The notes under the pieces are model-generated. The model saw nothing but the letters and a program-made list of their open reading frames with translations, was not told where the DNA came from and did no database searches. A stretch of 64,000 nt of DNA from Marinobacter manganoxydans MnI7-9 (GTDB taxonomy: Bacteria; Pseudomonadota; Gammaproteobacteria; Pseudomonadales; Oleiphilaceae): contig NZ_AGTR01000027.1 in NCBI RefSeq assembly GCF_000235625.1, positions 1 to 64,000 on the forward strand, given 5' to 3'. Below are positions 25,214-34,448 of the stretch, piece after piece; the first letter of the stretch is position 1; each line of letters starts with the position of its first letter. A program made the position numbers and the translations under genes.

Positions 25214-27679
25214 TCATCGACCGCTCACGCGGCCCTTGAGCCACTCGATTTCGTTGGTTATCGAAAAGTCCCGCAGGATCTTCCGGAGATCCCGCAAAAA
25301 ACGCTGCCTGATGCCTGATTTACTTACCCTTACCTGCTCTAGCGGCATCAGCGGGTATGGCGAACTGTCGCGTTCCAGACACCACTCACGAACACCCAGA
25401 TTCTGAGCTACGATCGCCTGAATTCTGGTGGTATGGGCTTCAGGAGACTCTCCAAGCGTTTTTACACAATAGTCCCAGAACAGGTCTGCCCGTCGCCGGA
25501 AAGCTTCTGCCCTTGCCGGATTGAAATAGGCTCCGTAATACAGCACGTTGGCCTTTCTTAAATCCTGTGCAGCCCAGGTATCCGTTGGGAACTCAAGGGC
25601 ATCCGGATTGGAGAGGTAGGTCTCTTCGTACTTCAGCACCCATTCGGCGTAGTGCAGGAAAGAATGGCGGGCATAGGCATAATGATGATCCGGCTGTTCG
25701 AGTTGCTCCTTGAGCAGGAGGTACCTGGCAAGTGATTGCAGGAATACGATGTAGAACCAATGCTCCTCAACGTTCGCCAGATCCCGGGCCGCAAGATCAT
25801 CATCCGGAGACAATGTTTCGATGATGATGCGATGCATTTCATCCAGCAAACCGCCATCGCCCTCGATCAGGAAGGCATCGATGAGGGCACTGAGATAATT
25901 GCCTGTGCCCCGGTCAAGGGGGTATTTGTACCCTTCCTCCATGTAGCCGACGTTAGTCATTTGTCCGGCTTTAAGATCGACCGTGAGCAATCTGTGCAAC
26001 CGGCCAAGTACCGTCGGTGAGCCATTATAGAAACAGCGCACCCATTGGCTCAGCCCGATGGCCGCATACTTGAATGTATCGTCGCCAGACAGGAGGTATC
26101 GTAGAGCAAGCCCCGAAGGATAGCAGTGCTGGCCGCCCGGTCCCCCACCGCCTTGGTGCCCTTCATAGGCGTACTGATGGTCTTTCGAGTAGGTACGATG
26201 AGTGGCGGTAAGCGCTGGCAGATAATGATCCGTGTGCCAGAAGAGGCCGTTGTTGTATTCAGCTTTGTCCTGATCGGTTTTATAGATGTCGATATCGACC
26301 ACATGTTGCGCCAGATCGCACGCCAGTTGATGCCACCGCTGGTCTCCGGTGGCCAGATACCTTAATGAAAATCCCAGTATCGGGTCGTACTGGTTGTTGT
26401 AATGGGAGACGAAGATTTCTTCGTCAGACGAATTCAGAGCTTCATGATCGGCGTAGAGCTCGCCGAAATTCCGCCAGCCGTATTCATCACAGACTTCACG
26501 TTTTTCTTTAAACGAACCAGGCCCTGAAAGGTTGTTATCCAGCAGGTCGGTGAGCTCACTGGTTGCAACTACCCTGCGCCCCAGAATCACGCCGGTGTGG
26601 TCGATATAGCCAGGATCGTAGGTGAAACTGGCACAGGGAACTGTAAACCCGATATCACATTGCCAGGTTTTGGCTTCTCCAGGCTGCAGTTCGGTTTCCC
26701 TTGGAAACAGCCGCCAGGAAGTCTCTTTGGCTTTTACTTCAAGAGAGGATGGAAAATTTTCCCAGAAGTCGCCGGGGATCAGGTATCTCCGGGCGCTCGG
26801 GTTGTCGAACCGAACAATCGGGCTGGCACGTAAACCCTGGGCCAGGTGCCCACCCTCGTTATCAAAGAGCTTGAAGCCACGCTCGGGCACGGTTGACTGG
26901 CCATTCTTGTCAACATGAACCGGCGAATCCCAGTGTTTCCCGCCACTGCCATACTGGACTAACACACCCTCTGGATAAGACCGTTCAAACGCCGGATGCG
27001 CTGCCAGATCCTGGAGTTCCAGTCTGGTGTCGGAAGCCTTCGGGTTGGTCACTTTCACTGAAAAACTGTCGATGTATAGGCTGTTGGGATCACCCAGGTC
27101 CCAGCAACCATTGGGGTGTAGGCTGGCCCTGCGGTTATGCACTCTTGGCTTGAGCTCGATGTGTCCGGTTGCCGGCACATCGGTCACACGAAGGGAGACC
27201 TCCAGATCACGAATGCCCTCAACCTCGAACACCCACCGGTAGTCGGCACTTAGCCTTCTCCGCTCAACCTGGTTTTGTGCCAGCTTCAGTCGACGTTCAG
27301 CGCCCTCAACAGATATCAACAATTCTGCCTTGATGTCATTACCGAGAGAAAACCGGCATTTCTCACCGGCAAAATCCCCTTCAATAGATGAGGCCGGATG
27401 CTGCCTCGCCGGGCCCTGCCCCGATCCTCCGGTTTGCTGAAGGAAAACGGCGCCGGACATTTCTCCGACAAGATCCACCAGGACCCATTTGACGGAACCG
27501 TCGTGCCATCGGGTTATGGTGCTGAACTCTGCGTCGATTTTTTCCCCGCTTTCGGATGCCAACTCAAGGTACTGCGCATCCTCACACACACCTTTCTCAA
27601 TCGGGAGGCCAAAACGCAGCCATTGCAAAAGGTTGTGGGGGTTATTCACCGTGCCTGCAAATACGCCGGAGCCAGCCAT
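25214..27679 (-). CDS. PcRGLX/YetA-like protein with N-terminal RIFT barrel
   Basis: The 821-residue protein has the RIFT-barrel pattern near its start: LRFGLPIEKGVCED, SGEKIDAEFSTITRWHDGSVKWVLVD. A long middle and C-terminal part rich in His, Trp and Tyr (HQGGGGPGGQHCYPSGLALRYLLSGD) looks like the alpha/alpha-toroid half of exo-rhamnogalacturonan-lyase-like proteins. No signal peptide is apparent. Its start codon overlaps the stop of the acyltransferase gene (TAATG). A polysaccharide lyase or hydrolase is unusual inside an assembly operon; it may edit or degrade the polymer, or the fold may serve another role. Catalytic residues were not assigned. Confidence 0.72.
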   Translation of the reverse strand: MAGSGVFAGTVNNPHNLLQWLRFGLPIEKGVCEDAQYLELASESGEKIDAEFSTITRWHDGSVKWVLVDLVGEMSGAVFLQQTGGSGQGPARQHPASSIEGDFAGEKCRFSLGNDIKAELLISVEGAERRLKLAQNQVERRRLSADYRWVFEVEGIRDLEVSLRVTDVPATGHIELKPRVHNRRASLHPNGCWDLGDPNSLYIDSFSVKVTNPKASDTRLELQDLAAHPAFERSYPEGVLVQYGSGGKHWDSPVHVDKNGQSTVPERGFKLFDNEGGHLAQGLRASPIVRFDNPSARRYLIPGDFWENFPSSLEVKAKETSWRLFPRETELQPGEAKTWQCDIGFTVPCASFTYDPGYIDHTGVILGRRVVATSELTDLLDNNLSGPGSFKEKREVCDEYGWRNFGELYADHEALNSSDEEIFVSHYNNQYDPILGFSLRYLATGDQRWHQLACDLAQHVVDIDIYKTDQDKAEYNNGLFWHTDHYLPALTATHRTYSKDHQYAYEGHQGGGGPGGQHCYPSGLALRYLLSGDDTFKYAAIGLSQWVRCFYNGSPTVLGRLHRLLTVDLKAGQMTNVGYMEEGYKYPLDRGTGNYLSALIDAFLIEGDGGLLDEMHRIIIETLSPDDDLAARDLANVEEHWFYIVFLQSLARYLLLKEQLEQPDHHYAYARHSFLHYAEWVLKYEETYLSNPDALEFPTDTWAAQDLRKANVLYYGAYFNPARAEAFRRRADLFWDYCVKTLGESPEAHTTRIQAIVAQNLGVREWCLERDSSPYPLMPLEQVRVSKSGIRQRFLRDLRKILRDFSITNEIEWLKGRVSGR

Positions 27680-28296
27680 TATGTCGTGGCCCCCTGTGTT
27701 GATTCAGCGTATCGGCTCCGAACGACTTTACCGGGATTGCCCGCTACTATTGATCCGGGGGGAATGTCGTTGGTAACCACGGTACCTGCACCGATAATGC
27801 AATCCCTGCCAATGTTCGCCATGATGATGGCGCCATTGCCAACCCAGGTATTTTCGCCGAGAGATATTTTGGTGAATTCCCCGCCCTGCAGGCGAACCGG
27901 GGTATCCGGATCATCAAAACGGTGCTGGTTCTTGCCGCTCAACAGGTGAACGCCGCTCCCGAGGAGGCAGTTACGGTGGATTGCGGATAAGCCGATGTTG
28001 CATTGAGGGCCGATATAGATGCCGCTGTGCAATTCGGTATCCCGGTGGGAAAACAGGGTGCCAAATCCAATATAGCTGTCGCTCGCACAATGGCTCATGG
28101 CGCAGCGGTAGAAAGCGATTCTGAGATAACTGCCCAGCAGCCCCGGAAACAAGGACATGGTTTGGGAAAATCCGGCGAACAGGCTGTCCTCCCGGCTGAC
28201 AGGGCGTAACAACCAGTACAGAATAACCAACGGGCTAACCGCGATGAGGGCCCCGATCCTGATTGCTTTCTTTGCGATTTCCATAATACCCGTCAC
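27679..28296 (-). CDS. Hexapeptide-repeat (LbetaH) sugar O-acyltransferase
   Basis: The protein has about 205 residues. I chose the GTG at 28296: it overlaps the preceding TGA as GTGA and has AAGGA six bases upstream; an ATG at 28284 is the alternative. After an N-terminal hydrophobic helix come left-handed beta-helix hexapeptide repeats (IGLSAIHRNCLLGSGVHL ... ISLGENTWVGNGAIIMANIGRDCIIGAGTVVTNDIPPGSIVAGNPGKVV), the signature of trimeric acetyltransferases. The His in SGKNQHRFDD is at a plausible catalytic place. It probably O-acetylates a sugar of the exopolysaccharide. Confidence 0.85.
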   Translation of the reverse strand: MTGIMEIAKKAIRIGALIAVSPLVILYWLLRPVSREDSLFAGFSQTMSLFPGLLGSYLRIAFYRCAMSHCASDSYIGFGTLFSHRDTELHSGIYIGPQCNIGLSAIHRNCLLGSGVHLLSGKNQHRFDDPDTPVRLQGGEFTKISLGENTWVGNGAIIMANIGRDCIIGAGTVVTNDIPPGSIVAGNPGKVVRSRYAESTQGATT

Positions 28297-29513
28297 GCGC
28301 AATCCTTTACTTCTATTGCCCTGGCAAGACCCTGTAGAACACTGTCCCAGCTGTATTCCCTCTGGATGAGCTCTGCTCCGTTCAGCGACAAGCTGTTGTA
28401 GAGCGTTTCTGTTTCAAGAATCTTTTTTATGGCCTCAAAGAATTCTTGTTCAGTATCGGCTACAAGAATGTCTTCTCCCGGGGTTGCATTAATTCCTTCC
28501 AACCCGAGGCGGGTTGTTATAACCGGAAGGCCACAGGCCAGAGCCTGAAGTATTTTATTCTGCACACCCCGGGCAATCCGAAACGGCGCTACGAAGATGT
28601 CGGCTTTCTGATAGAAAGGCACGATATCCTCCACTAAACCGGTAACGGTAATGCCGGGCAATTTTCCCAGCTGCTTTATTCTGGAACTCGGGTCCATGCC
28701 GGCAATAATGAACTCTGCATCCGGCCATTCTGCTCTTATTCGTTCCCAAAGCACATCGACAAACCAGAGGACGGCATCTTCGTTTGGTTTGTAATTCATG
28801 ACGCCTGTGAACAAAAACGTCGGTTTACGCGCGGCGTCCTCCTCGCGGACCGGGAAAAAAGAACTGGTATTTATCCCGTTACCAAGCACACTCAGTTTCC
28901 GGTTTTCAGGCAGCTGCATGGAGAAGAGATCCACCTCGTTCGCCGAAATAAAGAAACATTCGTCAAACCGTTGGTAGCTTCTCAATTCTACCCGGTTGAT
29001 GAGCCTCGCCTCCCGCCCATACACCAGTTTCATTGGTAAGCCGGAACTTGCCTGATACTGCCGCCATTTATCGGAGTCGAGATCCATAAAGTCCATAATC
29101 AAACGAAGCGGCACTGGTTTGTCCCGCCCTGTTAATTCAGGATTTCGGAAAACATAAGGCGCCATGGCGGAGCCGGTGCACAGCACTGTATCGTAATCTC
29201 CGGAACTCACCAGCCTGTCGAAAGTTTTTTGCAGTCCGGCGCTGTAAAAATACGAGAGTGTCAAAGCGTCGTTTGTTACCAAACCCCGCGCCAGCCTCAG
29301 CCACTTGGGCCGAAGCGGAAACATGATTGTTTTTATTTTCAGGCGCTCTTCCAGCGCTTTGCCGTAGCTGATTTCTTCGGCATGCTCATAAGGCGCAAGA
29401 ACCGTTATTTCATGGCCGCAGTCAGCCAGATACTGGATCTGATGAAACGTTCGGATTTTTTCACCCTTGTTTGCGGGGAATGGTATCCGGTGGGACAGAA
29501 CAACGATCTTCAC
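28293..29513 (-). CDS. Family 4 glycosyltransferase, PEP-CTERM/EpsH1-associated type
   Basis: This 406-residue GT-B enzyme begins VVLSHRIPFPANKGEKIRTFH, the hallmark of the PEP-CTERM/EpsH1-associated sugar transferase (stp1, TIGR03087) family. The donor half has FLFTGVMNYKPNED, IIAGMDPSS and a modified E-motif (FVAPFRIARGVQNKILQALACGLP). It overlaps the upstream GNAT-type gene by four bases and the acyltransferase by four. The family tie to XrtA loci supports a role in the repeat unit. Confidence 0.87.
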   Translation of the reverse strand: MKIVVLSHRIPFPANKGEKIRTFHQIQYLADCGHEITVLAPYEHAEEISYGKALEERLKIKTIMFPLRPKWLRLARGLVTNDALTLSYFYSAGLQKTFDRLVSSGDYDTVLCTGSAMAPYVFRNPELTGRDKPVPLRLIMDFMDLDSDKWRQYQASSGLPMKLVYGREARLINRVELRSYQRFDECFFISANEVDLFSMQLPENRKLSVLGNGINTSSFFPVREEDAARKPTFLFTGVMNYKPNEDAVLWFVDVLWERIRAEWPDAEFIIAGMDPSSRIKQLGKLPGITVTGLVEDIVPFYQKADIFVAPFRIARGVQNKILQALACGLPVITTRLGLEGINATPGEDILVADTEQEFFEAIKKILETETLYNSLSLNGAELIQREYSWDSVLQGLARAIEVKDCA

Positions 29514-30622
29514 ATCAATTCCCAGCGATTCTTTATGGTTCTTGCGGCTCGCTCAGCGCGGAGTTTCCAGCGATCTCTCTGTAGTCCAGCGCGAACCAGG
29601 TATTGATGTCGAACACCCAGTTGGCGCTTGTATCTTTCTTCTCCGCCCATGAAGTCGTAAAAGTCGTAACCGCGATCGAGATAATCCTCTACGCAGAGCG
29701 CGTGGCCGAGCATACCGGGTTTCAGCCGGTTGTCCGTCTCCGATCGGATGCCTGCAAGGTAGAAGTAGATCCGGTTCCGGTAGAGAAAGTTGTAAAAGAT
29801 TGCGATGACCTCTTCGCCTGCCTTGAGCACGATCAAATCCACTGCACCGGCCTTCCAGTTAGTCCTGATGAAGCTTTGGTGGAACCGCACGAAGTCCGGG
29901 TTGGCGAACCCGCTTTCTCCCGTTTTATCACCCCACCGTGCGAGGTGGTATGGCGCGATTGAACCCCATACAAGATCAGCTTCTTCGTGAGTTTTTGGTC
30001 GCACCAACGTTACGGCGCCAATTTGCTCGTAAAGCCTGAGACTGCGACGAATCTGGTGCCTACTGTTTGCAGATAACGAATCGAGATAACTTTGCCCACT
30101 GGATCTGAGAGAGGACAGATCAATACCAAAACAGGGCGCTTCCCAGCGAACATGGGAAACTAGACCTGAAGCCTCTGATACCGACTGCACGTAATTTTCA
30201 TCGGCTGCGCCGATAACAAATTCATCCCAATCGGGCTCTCTCCGTTTGAGATGGTTCAGGCACGCTACCGCCACGGCGGACTCATACCCCCGGCCTGAGA
30301 GAAATCCATTGTATTCGATCCAGATCTGGTCCTCCGACTCCACGCCGGTCTGATGCAGGTACAAACACCGAGAGCGAAGAACGGCATGTCTACGCTCAAT
30401 CGACCGTACTACAATGCCCAAACCAACAAGCCGGGTACCCTGTGTAACCCGCAGCACTTTGGCTTTGGGTTGGAAAACAGATAGCCACACTCCAATCCAT
30501 TGCCATGAAAGGAATACGGTGTTGCTGGCCCACTGCTCGAGATCCCGCCATTCTTCAGCAAGTTCTTCTGGCTCAATGCTGCTCTCTTCGCAGCATAGTT
30601 CGGTAAGACTCGCAGCTTGCAT
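29510..30622 (-). CDS. GNAT/FemAB-like acetyltransferase (BioF2-like)
   Basis: The 370-residue protein carries the N-terminal WRDLEQWASNTVFLSWQWIGVW and the C-terminal BioF2-like/GNAT_6 core: LSANSRHQIRRSLRLYEQIGAVTLV, VIAIFYNFLYRNRIYFYLAG and LKPGMLGHALCVEDYLDRG..FYDFMGGEERYKRQLG. This fold transfers acyl groups and is common in cellulose and exopolysaccharide loci. It lies between the outer-membrane protein gene (25-bp gap plus start shift) and the stp1-type glycosyltransferase. It is the second FemAB-like enzyme of the operon. Its acyl donor is unknown. Confidence 0.8.
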   Translation of the reverse strand: MQAASLTELCCEESSIEPEELAEEWRDLEQWASNTVFLSWQWIGVWLSVFQPKAKVLRVTQGTRLVGLGIVVRSIERRHAVLRSRCLYLHQTGVESEDQIWIEYNGFLSGRGYESAVAVACLNHLKRREPDWDEFVIGAADENYVQSVSEASGLVSHVRWEAPCFGIDLSSLRSSGQSYLDSLSANSRHQIRRSLRLYEQIGAVTLVRPKTHEEADLVWGSIAPYHLARWGDKTGESGFANPDFVRFHQSFIRTNWKAGAVDLIVLKAGEEVIAIFYNFLYRNRIYFYLAGIRSETDNRLKPGMLGHALCVEDYLDRGYDFYDFMGGEERYKRQLGVRHQYLVRAGLQRDRWKLRAERAARTIKNRWELM

Positions 30623-30647
30623 TAGTGGCTTAACTCCATGCCTGCCG

Positions 30648-31997
30648 CTAACTCCCGGTGCCCATCAGAGAAAAGCCATGGGTCAGGACAAGGCGTAATG
30701 TAAACTGCTCTTGATCATTCCGTTCCAGCTTGCTTCGCAGGTAGGACTGGTTGAAGTCAACGCTGAACGATGTGTTCTCCGCCAACTGCCGGGTCCAGCG
30801 AGTGTTTAAGCTGTGGATCTGATCGATGATGGTACCCTCATCTTCGCCCGCGTCTCCCTGCCAGCTATAACCAAAACTCAGCCTTTGAAGAGACGTCAGC
30901 TGTACCCCGAGGTTAATTCCGGTCCGGTATTCATGGGTGGTAGCCCCTGTAATCTGCGACTCGAGCACGGAAGCCTCAGCCACGAGTCCCAGTGTACAAA
31001 CGTCGCAAAGACGGGAGGTGTTGTGGGTTATCGAAACGGAGTCACTGACAACCAGATCCCTGATTCGAATGGAGTCTGGCAAAAAGTCCAGAAACTCCGG
31101 AATATTGAGGGACAGGTCGGTAGTACTGTCTGACAGACGGCGGTTGTATGCCACAGTGGTTTGCGATTCATCGGAAGCCCACGTGCGGTTCACGAAGCCC
31201 GTTCCCGCATCACCGTCGGATTCGGAACCATCAGCAAACTCGGTCTCAGAGCGACTGGTTCCTACACCGATGCTGAATGAACCGTTCTCCAGGGTACGGT
31301 TATAAATGACCTGAGCGGAATCTATTATCGTGTCCAGGCCGTCATCATCAGACCAGCTCCTGCTTCCTACCAGACTTGCTGAAGATCTCTCAGAAAGACG
31401 ACGGGTAAGATCCGCTGATGCGGTAAACGACTCGCCTCCGTTCAGCTCACCTTCACCAAAGCTTTTGCCCGCCTGGCCCGAGAAACGCAATGTGGTTAAG
31501 TCGCCTGGAAAAAATCGGAGGCCCGCGCCAGCACTCAGCGTGTTGCGGGTATCGTAGCTCGAAGGGTTTACAACGAAACCGGTGTCGTTTCGTACTGAGC
31601 TGACAGTGTGGCCCAGGTTAAAATCAAAGCGGCTTGCCGGATCAAAATGGACGAACCGCGATGCTCCGGTCACCGAGCTACTGTCGGTTTGTCCACCTCC
31701 AAAGGTATCCCTGCGGGTTTCGAGCGTTCCACCGTACTGCAACTGGAGGGAATTGGCGCCGCTTTCCAGATTACCGCCGAGGCTTCCGGACAGGCCGACA
31801 CTCGGCTCGGTATTGGTGTCTGTACCAGAGCCGGTATCTGTTCTGGTGTAGGTCAATCCGGTAAACACCGAGCCGGAACCGTAGATCGATGTTACCTTGT
31901 CACTCAGGCCCTGCCCCGAAGCATTTGCGCCCAAAATGCATAAACCGATCAAGATGGGTGCCTGGAGCCGACGTGCCCTGTCCACTCTGAGCTGCAT
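30648..31997 (-). CDS. XrtA/PEP-CTERM-associated outer-membrane beta-barrel protein
   Basis: The start at 31997 is preceded by AGGAG at proper spacing and gives a signal peptide (MQLRVDRARRLQAPILIG... cleaved near ANASG); a longer frame to 32051 would invade the kinase-like gene. The mature part, about 425 residues, alternates polar and hydrophobic residues in many strands and ends in a beta-strand, as outer-membrane barrels do. It matches the TIGR03016 type found only with PEP-CTERM/exosortase loci. A likely job is the outer-membrane stage of polysaccharide export or anchoring. A Cys pair (LCDVC) is unusual for a barrel. Confidence 0.85.
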   Translation of the reverse strand: MQLRVDRARRLQAPILIGLCILGANASGQGLSDKVTSIYGSGSVFTGLTYTRTDTGSGTDTNTEPSVGLSGSLGGNLESGANSLQLQYGGTLETRRDTFGGGQTDSSSVTGASRFVHFDPASRFDFNLGHTVSSVRNDTGFVVNPSSYDTRNTLSAGAGLRFFPGDLTTLRFSGQAGKSFGEGELNGGESFTASADLTRRLSERSSASLVGSRSWSDDDGLDTIIDSAQVIYNRTLENGSFSIGVGTSRSETEFADGSESDGDAGTGFVNRTWASDESQTTVAYNRRLSDSTTDLSLNIPEFLDFLPDSIRIRDLVVSDSVSITHNTSRLCDVCTLGLVAEASVLESQITGATTHEYRTGINLGVQLTSLQRLSFGYSWQGDAGEDEGTIIDQIHSLNTRWTRQLAENTSFSVDFNQSYLRSKLERNDQEQFTLRLVLTHGFSLMGTGS

Positions 31998-32001
31998 GAG
32001 C

Positions 32002-32880
32002 TTACTCCTGAAAAACCAGGCCAGAGAATTTATCGGAATCCAGTACATCAACGGACTCCGAGATTTCCTCAGCGGTCACCTCTCCGAAAGGAACGCCAAA
32101 CACGACCTGGTCTGCAAATCGCTCCAGAATCCGGGCTTCAGTGTTATCCCGAAAAGGTGGGGCGTTGATGATAATACACCGGTCCGGATAGCGAGCTTTA
32201 AGCTCATTCATCAGATCCCGCATACGCACCGCAGAGAATAGCTCAACAGCCGAAGATACCTGTGTGCCTGCAGGAATCACGGAAAGCCTGGCAACACCAC
32301 TAGGGTATAGAATATTTTTGATTTTTAGTGAGGAATCTGCAACGAAATCGGTAACACCCGCGGTCATTGGACTGGAAACAAGGTTTGTCAGCGCTTCGTG
32401 ATAGGGATCACAATCCACAAGAAGTGCGGAAGTATGCGAATCCATGGCAAAGGAAACCGCGAGGTTAAAGGCGGTCAAAACAGAACCCCCTTTATCACCC
32501 AGGCTGCTGAAGAGTACCGTGAAGTTTCCCTCACCTGCTTTGTTGCGGAGCTGAATACGCAGCTCCCGATAGGCATCCATCACTTCTTTATCCGGCATGC
32601 CGGAGTAGATGATTTTGCGCTCTCGAAGCTGGTCCCTGCTCCAGGGTTTCGGGTTGCCAATCAGAGCCAGAGAGACTGACGAGTCATAGACTGTTGGGGC
32701 GTTCTCACCATCGTCTGTATCGATTCTTACCCAGTTCGGCTTCAATCGGTCGGAACCCGCGAAAGGTCGTTCTTTCCGAAAGTTTTCCTCCGGTCTGGCC
32801 TCACCACGCTTTTGCTCAAGTAGACGCCGCTCTTCCTGACTTTTCAGCAATGCGTTGTAGAGCTTGTTATCGTCCATCAA
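32002..32880 (-). CDS. Tyrosine-autokinase-like ATPase (Wzc/CpsD type), degenerate
   Basis: This 292-residue cytoplasmic protein aligns with the CpsD/Wzc kinase domain and the XrtA-associated autokinase: a helix with MDAYRELRIQLRN (101-113), a P-loop position at 125-134, the Walker A' LLVDCDPY (153-160) and a Walker B position at 235-242. The Walker A reads SSLGDKGGSV, without the GK[ST] lysine in register. Walker B reads IIINAPP rather than IID-PP, and there is no tyrosine cluster at the C-terminus (ends LVFQE). It is therefore likely a kinase-dead regulator of the chain-length protein, with which it overlaps by four bases. This is inference from motifs. Confidence 0.78.
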   Translation of the reverse strand: MMDDNKLYNALLKSQEERRLLEQKRGEARPEENFRKERPFAGSDRLKPNWVRIDTDDGENAPTVYDSSVSLALIGNPKPWSRDQLRERKIIYSGMPDKEVMDAYRELRIQLRNKAGEGNFTVLFSSLGDKGGSVLTAFNLAVSFAMDSHTSALLVDCDPYHEALTNLVSSPMTAGVTDFVADSSLKIKNILYPSGVARLSVIPAGTQVSSAVELFSAVRMRDLMNELKARYPDRCIIINAPPFRDNTEARILERFADQVVFGVPFGEVTAEEISESVDVLDSDKFSGLVFQE

Positions 32881-34448
32881 TTGCCCCCAAGACCAGTCAA
32901 CTCCCTGACTCTCTCGACCAATTGGTCAGGCGTAACCCCCATGACGCTGAACAACAGCACTGCGAGATAACCAAGCATAAACACCACCAGGATGAACAGG
33001 ATAAACAGGACATCTTTTCTAAGAAGCCGGTCTTTCCAAGTGCTACGGTAATGGGGGATGGTTGTAATGACAGGGATGGTCTCCGGCAGTGCCAACTGCA
33101 AGGCCCGGGGAGACCGCACCCGTTGATCAAACATTACCAGCATTGTCAGCAAGCCAAGAACGGCGGCACTGCCAAGAAAAGGACCTGCAATACCGACCTG
33201 ATATAACTGCAGGCCATCCCAGGTAGTGGGATAGGATGCCGGTTCCTGGATTTTGTAACTGACCCCTTCGCCCTGAACGTCCAGAGTCATCGACAGCCGA
33301 GCTTTCTCCCGCCGTTGCAACATATCTTCGTAGACACCACGGGTAACGTCATAGTCCCGGGTGAGATCAGACAATTCAGCCTGGTTCTGTGCCACTCGCT
33401 GGGACCGCTCGAATGCTTCTTCCAGCAAACGTTGCAGGGACGCCAATCGATTTTTCTGTACCTCCAGGCGAGTTGTACTTTCAGAAAGCTGTATTTTCAG
33501 ATTTTCGTACACCGGATTTTCCAGTACTTCCGTGACCGCACCCTCGCGGGCTCCATCGCCCTCCGTTGACTTCTGCCGCTCAAGATCTGCAATCTGATCC
33601 TTGATGCTGACTATATCGGGGTGTTTTTCATGGTATTTCAGTAGCAGGGAATCAAGCTCCTGGTACATGGTCGCAAGACGCCTTTCGATAGAGGACTTGC
33701 CAGGATCGACTGTAATTCGGCGTACGGGTTCTTCTTCCTGCAATTGAGCGCGGGTCAGGCGAACTTCCGACTCGGTCTGCTGGATTTCGAGTTTCAGGTT
33801 TTCGATGTCCCGACGTAGTGATTCGATCCGTCCCTGAACGCTGCCCTCCGTGCCGTCCTGATTGGCAGCCTTGAACTCCTTCAGTCTTTGCTCAGCTTCC
33901 TCCAGCTGACGCTGGTAGGACTTGACCTGCGAATCTATGAACTCAAACGCACCCTGGCTTTCTGACCGCTTCTTCCGTACCGTTCTCTCGACGAAGCGAT
34001 TCAGAACCGAGCTCAGCACTCGGAAGGACTCGTCAGGGTCGCTACTGGTGTAACGCAGCTCCAGGAAGTTCCCGTTGGTAACACGCAAACGGATCTGGTT
34101 TCTGAGCTGGGAAATAATGCCGTTGCGTTTCTGGTCCGTTTCTCCTCCCATTATCAGACCAGTATCAAGACCAACTTGTTCGAGAAAAGAGCGGCTTTGG
34201 AGCATTTCGCGGGCTTCATTAATACGATCGATCTGTGTGACTTCTGCCTGTCCTCTCAACAGGGGCTGCAGGATATTCGATTGATCCGCATATAAAACGG
34301 CCTCCGAGGTGTACTGTTTGGGCATGAGATAGCCAAACGTCAGAACACCGGCGGTAACCAACATAAAAATAACAACTGCAGCCACACGTTTGCTGTATAG
34401 CTCGAGCTTCACTGCCCGCAAAATATCCAGAATGAACTGGATGTCCAT
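32877..34448 (-). CDS. Polysaccharide chain-length determinant (Wzz/GNVR), XrtA type
   Basis: The 523-residue inner-membrane protein has an N-terminal membrane helix (about 20-40), a Wzz domain, a long coiled-coil periplasmic region (about 170-360, rich in Glu, Arg and Gln) and C-terminal membrane helices near 415-435 and 465-490. The GNVR-type motif region near 380-405 reads DYDVTRGVYEDMLQRREKARLS. It matches the XrtA-system chain-length family (TIGR03007). With the adjacent kinase-like protein it forms a split Wzc, setting polymer length and coupling to the Wza-like exporter. It overlaps both neighbours by one to four bases. Confidence 0.88.
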   Translation of the reverse strand: MDIQFILDILRAVKLELYSKRVAAVVIFMLVTAGVLTFGYLMPKQYTSEAVLYADQSNILQPLLRGQAEVTQIDRINEAREMLQSRSFLEQVGLDTGLIMGGETDQKRNGIISQLRNQIRLRVTNGNFLELRYTSSDPDESFRVLSSVLNRFVERTVRKKRSESQGAFEFIDSQVKSYQRQLEEAEQRLKEFKAANQDGTEGSVQGRIESLRRDIENLKLEIQQTESEVRLTRAQLQEEEPVRRITVDPGKSSIERRLATMYQELDSLLLKYHEKHPDIVSIKDQIADLERQKSTEGDGAREGAVTEVLENPVYENLKIQLSESTTRLEVQKNRLASLQRLLEEAFERSQRVAQNQAELSDLTRDYDVTRGVYEDMLQRREKARLSMTLDVQGEGVSYKIQEPASYPTTWDGLQLYQVGIAGPFLGSAAVLGLLTMLVMFDQRVRSPRALQLALPETIPVITTIPHYRSTWKDRLLRKDVLFILFILVVFMLGYLAVLLFSVMGVTPDQLVERVRELTGLGGN

